From NCBI GenBank assembly GCA_900754475.1, contig CAAECY010000137.1:1-18986 (forward strand): a DNA stretch of 18,986 bases, read 5' to 3'. This stretch comes from an uncultured Sutterella sp. GTDB lineage: Bacteria; Pseudomonadota; Gammaproteobacteria; Burkholderiales; Burkholderiaceae_F. Position 1 is the stretch's first letter, and each line of letters begins with the position of its first letter. Under the pieces are notes generated by a model. The model made no database searches, was not told where the DNA came from, and saw nothing but the letters and a program-made list of their open reading frames with translations. Below are positions 14,248 to 18,986 of the stretch, in pieces. The translations under genes were made by a program, and so were the position numbers.

Positions 14248-15621
14248 ATGAACACCACTGCCGACACCGTCCTACGCCGTACGGGCTTTGAGCGCATCGA
14301 CGGCGAACTCTGCTGCGACGGCTTCCCGCTTTCCGAAGTCGCGCGCCTTCATGCGACGCCCACGTACGTGTATTCGTCCGAACTCATCCGTGAAAAATAC
14401 CGCCGCTACGACGCGGCCTTCGGCGACACGGCGCATCTCGTCTGCTACGCCGCCAAAGCCAACAGCACCATGGGCGTGCTGGGGTTGCTCGCCGCCGAAG
14501 GGGCGGGGTTCGACATCGTGAGCCAGGGCGAACTCATGCGCGTTCTGCACGCCGGGGGCGACCCGAAGCGGATCGTCTTTTCGGGCGTGGGCAAAACCCG
14601 ATCCGACATCGCGGCCGGCCTTGCGGCGGGCATTCGCTGCTTCAACGTCGAGAGCCTCGCCGAACTCGAGCGCATCGACGCCGTCGCCCGAGAGCTCGGC
14701 GTCGTCGCGCCCGTCTCGATGCGCGTCAATCCGGACGTCGACCCGCACACGAACGCGCGCATCGCCACGGGGCTCAAATCGGCGAAGTTCGGCATCGCGC
14801 TTCGCGACGTGAAAGACGCGTACCGTCGCGCGGCCGAGCTTGCGAACCTGCGCGTCGAAGGGATCTCCTGCCACATCGGCAGCCAGGTCTCCGACCCCCG
14901 ACCCTACGAAGAAATGACCGAAGTCCTCTTCGCGCTTCTGCGCGAACTCGACGCGGACGGCATTCGCGTCGCGCACGTCGACTTCGGGGGCGGTGCGGCG
15001 GTGGCCTACCGCGAGGGCGATCCCGAACTCGCCCCGGAAGCGCTCGTCGAGCGCCTTGCGGCGCTCACGAAGGAAAAGGCGCCTTACCCCGTCGAAATCC
15101 TGATCGAGCCCGGCCGCTCGATCGTCGCCGAAGCGGGGGTGCTTCTGACGACCGTCGAATACGTGAAGCCCATGGAAGCCGATGCGGACTGCTGCATCGT
15201 CGACGCGTCGATGACGGAACTCATTCGACCCACGCTCTACGACGCCTGGCACCGGATCGAACCCGTGGCGCACCCCGCCCGAGCGGGCGCCAAGCCCGTC
15301 AACATCGTGGGGCCGGTGTGCGAATCGAGCGACTGGCTCGGGAGCCGCCGCGAGATCGAAGTCGCCGCGGGCGACGTGCTCGCCGTTTGCACGGCGGGCG
15401 CCTACGGCATGTCCATGGCCTCGAACTACAATTCCCGGCCGCTGCCCGCCGAGGTCATGATCGAAAAGGGTCGACCGACGACCCTTCGCGAACGTCAGGA
15501 CGTCCTCGAACTCTTCGCCGCGGAACGCGCTCCCGAGTGCGCGAAGCAGGGGCCGCTCGACGAAGAAGCGTTCGAACGCGTGAACCGCGTGCGGCTTGCG
15601 TTCCTCAACGCCGCCCGCTGA
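14248..15621 (+). CDS. lysA: Diaminopimelate decarboxylase (LysA)
   Basis: A 457-residue PLP-dependent fold-III decarboxylase, the last step of lysine synthesis (meso-diaminopimelate to L-lysine). The PLP lysine is Lys70 in CYAAKANS. Phosphate-binding residues are DFGGGA (245-250) and EPGRS (287-291). The second active-site half is CESSD (Cys358) and GAYGMSMASNYNSRP (Tyr386). The length is somewhat above the common 415-420: the C-terminal region includes extra charged helix after ERQDVLELF. I chose the ATG at 14248 because the sequence before it is the lptM/lysA gap. No Shine-Dalgarno is visible in its pyrimidine-rich leader, so it may depend on lptM translation. Confidence 0.95.
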   Translation: MNTTADTVLRRTGFERIDGELCCDGFPLSEVARLHATPTYVYSSELIREKYRRYDAAFGDTAHLVCYAAKANSTMGVLGLLAAEGAGFDIVSQGELMRVLHAGGDPKRIVFSGVGKTRSDIAAGLAAGIRCFNVESLAELERIDAVARELGVVAPVSMRVNPDVDPHTNARIATGLKSAKFGIALRDVKDAYRRAAELANLRVEGISCHIGSQVSDPRPYEEMTEVLFALLRELDADGIRVAHVDFGGGAAVAYREGDPELAPEALVERLAALTKEKAPYPVEILIEPGRSIVAEAGVLLTTVEYVKPMEADADCCIVDASMTELIRPTLYDAWHRIEPVAHPARAGAKPVNIVGPVCESSDWLGSRREIEVAAGDVLAVCTAGAYGMSMASNYNSRPLPAEVMIEKGRPTTLRERQDVLELFAAERAPECAKQGPLDEEAFERVNRVRLAFLNAAR

Positions 15622-15725
15622 CGGGCGTCGACGGGAAAAGGAGGGGAGGGGACGCGCCAAAACGGGGCGAACTTTTTTGCGCGCGCCCCGACCCACAACC
15701 CGTTGATTTTCCCCTACAATTCATT

Positions 15726-15761
15726 AACGCCGAACGTCTGCCGAGACGTCCGGCGTTTTTT
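15726..15761 (+). terminator. Terminator after lysA, in front of GMP reductase
   Basis: AACGCCG (15726-15732) pairs with CGGCGTT (15751-15757), and ACGTCT with AGACGT inside a single A-C mismatch, giving a 13-bp stem with loop GCCG. Six Ts end at 15761. It lies 104 bases after the lysA stop. A TACAAT box at 15715-15720 sits just in front of it, so a short terminated leader is also possible. A further stem CGGGGCG/CGCCCCG (15663-15669, 15684-15690) precedes both and lacks a T tract. Confidence 0.85.
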
Positions 15762-15814
15762 GTGGCCGTCGGTTGCGCACGCGCCGAAAACGGCATTCAC
15801 TTTGCGAGATTGAC

Positions 15815-16861
15815 ATGCATATCGAAAATACGCTCCGTCTGGACTTCAAGGACGTGCTCATCCGTCCGAAGCGCTCCACCCTCACGAGTCGCAGCGAGGT
15901 CGATATCACGCGGGAATTCAAGTTCCTCCACTCGCCCGTGCGCTACCACGGCATTCCGATCGTCGCCGCCAACATGGATACGACGGGCACGCTCGAAATG
16001 GCGCGCGCGCTCGCCGCGTACGGCCTCTCGACGGCGCTGCACAAGCACTACGACGCCGACACGTACGTGGACTTTTTCCGCAACCTCAAAGAGAAGCACA
16101 CGGCCTTCTATTCGCTCGGCATCGGCGAACACGACTGGCAGAAGTTCCGCGACGTGATGACGCGCTCCGAGAACGCCGTCGAATACGTCTGCATCGACGT
16201 CGCGAACGGCTACACGGAAGCCTTCGTTGCCTTCGTGAAGAAGGTCCGCGAAGCGTACCCGAACGTCGTCATCATGGCCGGGAACGTCGTCACGGGCGAC
16301 ATGACCGAAGAGCTTCTTCTTGCCGGGGCCGACATCGTCAAGGTCGGGATCGGCCCGGGCTCCGTCTGCACGACCCGCAAGATGACTGGCGTCGGTTACC
16401 CGCAGCTTTCCGCCGTGATCGAATGCGCGGACGCCGCCCACGGCTTGGGCGGGCGCATCTGCGCCGACGGCGGCTGCACGGTCCCGGGCGACATCGCCAA
16501 GGCCTTCGGGGGCGGCGCCGACTGGGTGATGCTGGGCGGGATGCTCGCCGGCCACGACGAAGCGGGCGGCGAAACCGTGGAAGAAAACGGGAAGGTCTTC
16601 AAGCGCTTCTACGGGATGAGCTCGAAGAACGCCATGGACAAGTACGCCGGGGGCGTCGCCGCCTACCGCGCGGCGGAAGGCAAAGCCGTTCTCATTCCCG
16701 CCCGCGGTCCGGTGGACGCGACCGTCCAGGGGATCCTCGGGGGCGTGCGCTCCGCCTGCACCTACGTGGGCGCGCGTCGCCTCAAGGAGCTCACGATGCG
16801 CACGACCTTCGTTCGCGTCGGCATGCAGACGAACGACGTCTTCGGTTCGAGCGGCAGCTGA
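15815..16861 (+). CDS. guaC: GMP reductase
   Basis: A 348-residue enzyme that reductively deaminates GMP to IMP with NADPH in purine interconversion. It shows the GuaC pattern rather than that of IMP dehydrogenase: no CBS domains, N-terminal LRLDFKDVLIRPKRSTLTSR, NMDTTGT, VCIDVANGY and GNVVTGDM. The catalytic loop is GIGPGSVCTTR (Cys185, Thr187). The mononucleotide-binding stretch GLGGRICADGGCTVPGD follows, then FYGMSS. The length equals that of the enterobacterial enzyme. The ATG at 15815 has only GAG as a poor Shine-Dalgarno. It stands alone between two terminators; its promoter is not obvious in 15762-15814. Confidence 0.96.
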   Translation: MHIENTLRLDFKDVLIRPKRSTLTSRSEVDITREFKFLHSPVRYHGIPIVAANMDTTGTLEMARALAAYGLSTALHKHYDADTYVDFFRNLKEKHTAFYSLGIGEHDWQKFRDVMTRSENAVEYVCIDVANGYTEAFVAFVKKVREAYPNVVIMAGNVVTGDMTEELLLAGADIVKVGIGPGSVCTTRKMTGVGYPQLSAVIECADAAHGLGGRICADGGCTVPGDIAKAFGGGADWVMLGGMLAGHDEAGGETVEENGKVFKRFYGMSSKNAMDKYAGGVAAYRAAEGKAVLIPARGPVDATVQGILGGVRSACTYVGARRLKELTMRTTFVRVGMQTNDVFGSSGS

Positions 16862-16915
16862 GTCCGCGCGTTTCCGACGAGGCGAGGCGACGACCGCATC
16901 CGTCGCCCGCCCGAC

Positions 16916-16965
16916 GAACGTCCCGCAGGAAGGGGTCGCACCCCTCGGCGGGGCGTTCTTGTTTT
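16916..16965 (+). terminator. Terminator of GMP reductase gene
   Basis: GAACGTCCCGC (16916-16926) pairs with GCGGGGCGTTC (16948-16958), eleven pairs including one T-G. It encloses a second 6-bp stem AGGGGT/ACCCCT. TTGTTTT follows. A smaller stem, GGCGACG/CGTCGCC (16886-16892, 16901-16907), lies upstream. The strength suggests engB is not read from the GMP reductase promoter. Confidence 0.9.
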
Positions 16966-17053
16966 AGGATGTGGAAAGATTGCAACCGGGTGCGGGTCCG
17001 CGAATGCGAATTCCGCCCGCACGCCGAACCGATTAACGGCCGAGTAAGCTTCG

Positions 17054-17071
17054 GCGGGTAACGTTACCCGC
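17054..17071. promoter_or_regulatory. 18-bp perfect palindrome upstream of engB-hemB
   Basis: GCGGGTAAC (17054-17062) is followed at once by its exact complement GTTACCCGC (17063-17071). There is no spacer, so it is a DNA-binding site rather than a hairpin. It is 47 bases before the engB start, after the GMP reductase terminator. A central CG in a 16-18-bp palindrome is typical of LacI-family operators, but the regulator is unknown. A looser inverted repeat (GTGCGGG 16990-16996, CCCGCAC 17016-17022) lies upstream. No clear -35/-10 was identified. Confidence 0.55.
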
Positions 17072-17118
17072 GGGGCTTCGTTCGCCGACGACTCCATCGT
17101 ACGAATCCAGAGATCAAC

Positions 17119-17802
17119 GTGAGCATTTTCGACACCGCCCAGTTTGTGATTTCCGCCGCCAAGCTTTCCGGCCTGCCGCGGGGGGACGCGCCCGAAATCG
17201 CCTTTGCCGGCCGCTCCAACGCCGGCAAATCGACGACGATCAACGTGCTGACCCGAAAGACGCGACTGGCTTTCGCGAGCAAGACCCCGGGTCGCACGCA
17301 ACTCATCAACTTCTTCGGGCTCACGCGCCGGGCCGAGGAGGGCGGCCGTGAAACGGTCGGTCACCTCGTCGACCTGCCGGGTTACGGCTTTGCCAAGGCG
17401 AGCGAAGACACGCGCCGCACGTGGTCCGACCTCGTGGGCGGGTACATCGCGCGACGCGAAGCGTTGACGGGCCTCGTGATCGTCATGGACGCGCGCCGAC
17501 CCTTCATGCCGACCGACGAGTGGCTGATCGAATTCATGAAGGAACGCCCGGGCGTGAAGATGCACTGGCTCCTTAACAAGGCCGATCAGCTGAAGACCAT
17601 GGAACGACGCAAGGTGCTGCGGGAAGCCGAAGCCCGAGCGCGCGAAATCGGTCCTCACGTCACGGTGCAGCTCTTCTCGGGCCTCAAGAAAGAGGGGACC
17701 GCGGAGCTCGCCGAACGGCTCGAACTCTGGCTCGGTCTGCGCGAACCCGCGCCCGAAGTCGAAACCCCGAGCGCGAACGCGACCCCCGAAAAAAACGACT
17801 GA
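17119..17802 (+). CDS. engB: Ribosome biogenesis GTPase EngB (YihA/YsxC)
   Basis: A 227-residue essential-type GTPase acting in large-subunit ribosome assembly. The G motifs are in order: G1 GRSNAGKST (31-39, Lys37), G2 TPGRTQ (56-61), G3 DLPGYG (85-90), G4 NKAD (153-156) and G5 FSGLKK near residue 192. The N-terminal ISAAKLSGLP segment is typical of EngB. The last 20 residues are a low-complexity tail rich in Pro, Glu and Ala. It starts with GTG at 17119, with only AGAG upstream. hemB follows after 41 bases without an intervening terminator, so the two are probably co-transcribed. Confidence 0.96.
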   Translation: MSIFDTAQFVISAAKLSGLPRGDAPEIAFAGRSNAGKSTTINVLTRKTRLAFASKTPGRTQLINFFGLTRRAEEGGRETVGHLVDLPGYGFAKASEDTRRTWSDLVGGYIARREALTGLVIVMDARRPFMPTDEWLIEFMKERPGVKMHWLLNKADQLKTMERRKVLREAEARAREIGPHVTVQLFSGLKKEGTAELAERLELWLGLREPAPEVETPSANATPEKND

Positions 17803-17843
17803 TTTTTTTAGCGGAGACCCCTGAATCTCCTGAGGTAACTGAA

Positions 17844-18857
17844 ATGCAGACTCTTGGTGCATATCCGAGCGTGCGCATGCGTCGCATGCGTCACGACGAC
17901 TTTTCCCGCCGCCTCATGCGCGAAAACGTGCTGACGGCCAACGACCTCATCCTGCCCGTCTTCGTGATGGAAGGTACGTCCCGTCGCGAACCCGTTCCCT
18001 CGATGCCGGGCGTCGACCGTCTGACGATCGACGAACTCCTCAAGGTCGCGGGCGAATGCGTCGAATACGGCATTCCGATGCTCGCGCTCTTCCCGCACAT
18101 CGAAGACGACCTGAAGACCCCCGACGGTCGCGAAGCCGCCAACCCCGACGGTCTCATTCCGCGCGCCGTGAAGGCGCTCAAAGCCGCCTATCCGCAGCTC
18201 GGCATCATGTGCGACGTGGCGCTCGACCCCTACACGACGCACGGCCAGGACGGTCTCATCGACGAAACGGGCTACATCCTCAACGACGAAACGATCGAAG
18301 TGCTCGTCGAGCAGGTTCTCGCTCAGGCCCGCGCGGGCGCCGACGTCGTCGCTCCGAGCGACATGATGGACGGGCGCATCGGCATCATCCGCGACCGCCT
18401 TGAAAAGGAAGGTCTCATCCACACGCGCATCATGGCCTACTCGGCCAAGTATGCCTCCTGCTACTACGGTCCCTTCCGCGACGCCGTGGGTTCCTCCTCG
18501 AACCTCGGCAAGTCGAACAAGGCGGTCTACCAGCAGGACCCCGCCAACGGCGACGAAGCGCTCTGGGAAGTGGGTCTCGACCTTGCCGAAGGCGCCGACA
18601 TGGTGATGGTGAAGCCGGGCGTTCCCTACCTCGACGTCCTCTGGCGCGTGAAGGAAGAGTTCAAGGCCCCGACCTTCGCCTACCACGTCTCGGGCGAATA
18701 CGCGATGATCAAGTTCGCCGCCATGGCGGGCGCCATCGACGAAAAGAAGATCGTCTATGAAACGATGGTCTGCTTCAAGCGTGCGGGTGCCGACGGCATC
18801 CTCACGTACTACGCTCTTGACGTCGCGCGTTGGATCAAGGAAGGCTACAGCTACTGA
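17844..18857 (+). CDS. hemB: Porphobilinogen synthase (delta-aminolevulinate dehydratase, HemB)
   Basis: A 337-residue enzyme that condenses two 5-aminolevulinate molecules to porphobilinogen for haem and other tetrapyrroles. The Schiff-base lysines are Lys202 (YSAKYASCYYGPFRDA) and Lys257 (MVMVKPGVPYLD). The metal-site stretch reads CDVALDPYTTHGQDG (Ala126, Asp128, Asp136). The three Cys of zinc-type enzymes are replaced, so it is of the magnesium-dependent type known from Pseudomonas. The ATG at 17844 has GAGG ten bases upstream. Its presence shows the cell makes at least early tetrapyrroles. Confidence 0.97.
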   Translation: MQTLGAYPSVRMRRMRHDDFSRRLMRENVLTANDLILPVFVMEGTSRREPVPSMPGVDRLTIDELLKVAGECVEYGIPMLALFPHIEDDLKTPDGREAANPDGLIPRAVKALKAAYPQLGIMCDVALDPYTTHGQDGLIDETGYILNDETIEVLVEQVLAQARAGADVVAPSDMMDGRIGIIRDRLEKEGLIHTRIMAYSAKYASCYYGPFRDAVGSSSNLGKSNKAVYQQDPANGDEALWEVGLDLAEGADMVMVKPGVPYLDVLWRVKEEFKAPTFAYHVSGEYAMIKFAAMAGAIDEKKIVYETMVCFKRAGADGILTYYALDVARWIKEGYSY

Positions 18858-18877
18858 CCGACCGCCCTCGAATGAGG

Positions 18878-18906
18878 AAAAGCCCCGCCTGCGAGCGGGG
18901 CTTTTT
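18878..18906 (+). terminator. Terminator of hemB, target-side hairpin of the intron
   Basis: AGCCCCGC (18881-18888) pairs with GCGGGGCT (18895-18902) around CTGCGA; flanking A and T residues extend the stem. Five Ts (18902-18906) and CGTT follow. The intron begins at the next base, 18911. This is a textbook rho-independent terminator. Confidence 0.93.
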
Positions 18907-18910
18907 CGTT

Positions 18911-18986
18911 GTGTGCTCGGCATGGGCACGTTCTCAAGGGTGAAAGTCCCAAGCGCAGGTGGTAGCGCCAAGCGCATAGCCAGAGG
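18911..18986 (+). mobile_element. Group II intron, 5' end only (cut by window edge)
   Basis: It starts GTGTG exactly after TTTTTCGTT, the tail of the hemB terminator, and is identical over all 76 bases to the inverse of 7-82. The GGGTGAAAGTCCC element (18938-18950) supports a group II intron domain I. Insertion just 3' of a terminator stem is the site preference of group IIC introns. The last bases upstream of the junction differ between the two copies (TTCGTT here, TTCCCG beside sspA), sharing TTC. The reverse transcriptase and domains V/VI would lie outside the window. Confidence 0.75.

Noticed and set aside
15663..15690. 7-bp stem CGGGGCG/CGCCCCG with a T-rich loop as a second lysA terminator
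   Set aside because: The Ts are in the loop and no T tract follows the stem; the hairpin at 15726-15761 fits much better.
15622..15814. Purine or lysine riboswitch near lysA and GMP reductase
   Set aside because: No conserved core of either class could be recognised; only simple hairpins are present.

Overview
The window reads as chromosomal DNA of a GC-rich betaproteobacterium. It most resembles a gut-type member of the Burkholderiales, such as Sutterellaceae; that lineage is inferred from gene content and protein flavour, not from a marker gene. Almost every base is explained by well-known housekeeping genes. No CRISPR array, tRNA, rRNA, phage or toxin-antitoxin locus was seen.

Layout. 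(1) Positions 1-82 and 18911-18986 are the same 76-base sequence in inverted orientation. Each copy begins with GTGTG immediately behind a terminator-like hairpin. I read both as 5' ends of one multicopy group II intron, so the window looks like a contig that stopped in a repeat at both ends. (2) 123-1682, minus strand: sspA and a NIF3-like metalloprotein gene. (3) 1724-2917, plus strand: a membrane-anchored DegS/DegQ-like protease with a PDZ domain, facing the Tat genes across a bidirectional terminator. (4) 3014-5151, minus strand: hinT-tatA-tatB-tatC. (5) 5355-11067, minus strand: a thioesterase gene, then mlaF-mlaE-mlaD-mlaA-mlaC-mlaB (retrograde phospholipid transport), then murA. Several of these genes overlap by 1-4 bases. 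(6) 11364-13730, plus strand: a class A penicillin-binding protein (PBP1A). (7) cyaY (minus) divergent from lptM-lysA (plus). (8) Plus strand: GMP reductase, engB and hemB, with a strong terminator after GMP reductase.

How the genes fit together. The centre of the window serves the cell envelope: Mla lipid asymmetry, MurA for peptidoglycan precursor, PBP1A for polymerisation and cross-linking, LysA for lysine from diaminopimelate, LptM for LPS-translocon assembly, Tat export, and a periplasmic protease.

The gene order matches the conserved betaproteobacterial murA...hinT-tatABC-protease-NIF3...sspA neighbourhood. Two blocks usually found inside it are absent: the histidine operon between murA and hinT, and petABC (cytochrome bc1) between NIF3 and sspA. 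Other points of interest are the flanking introns, an 18-bp perfect palindrome upstream of engB, a 9-bp-stem dyad on the PBP1A promoter, a 15-bp dyad in front of hinT, and a twin-arginine signal peptide on MlaC.
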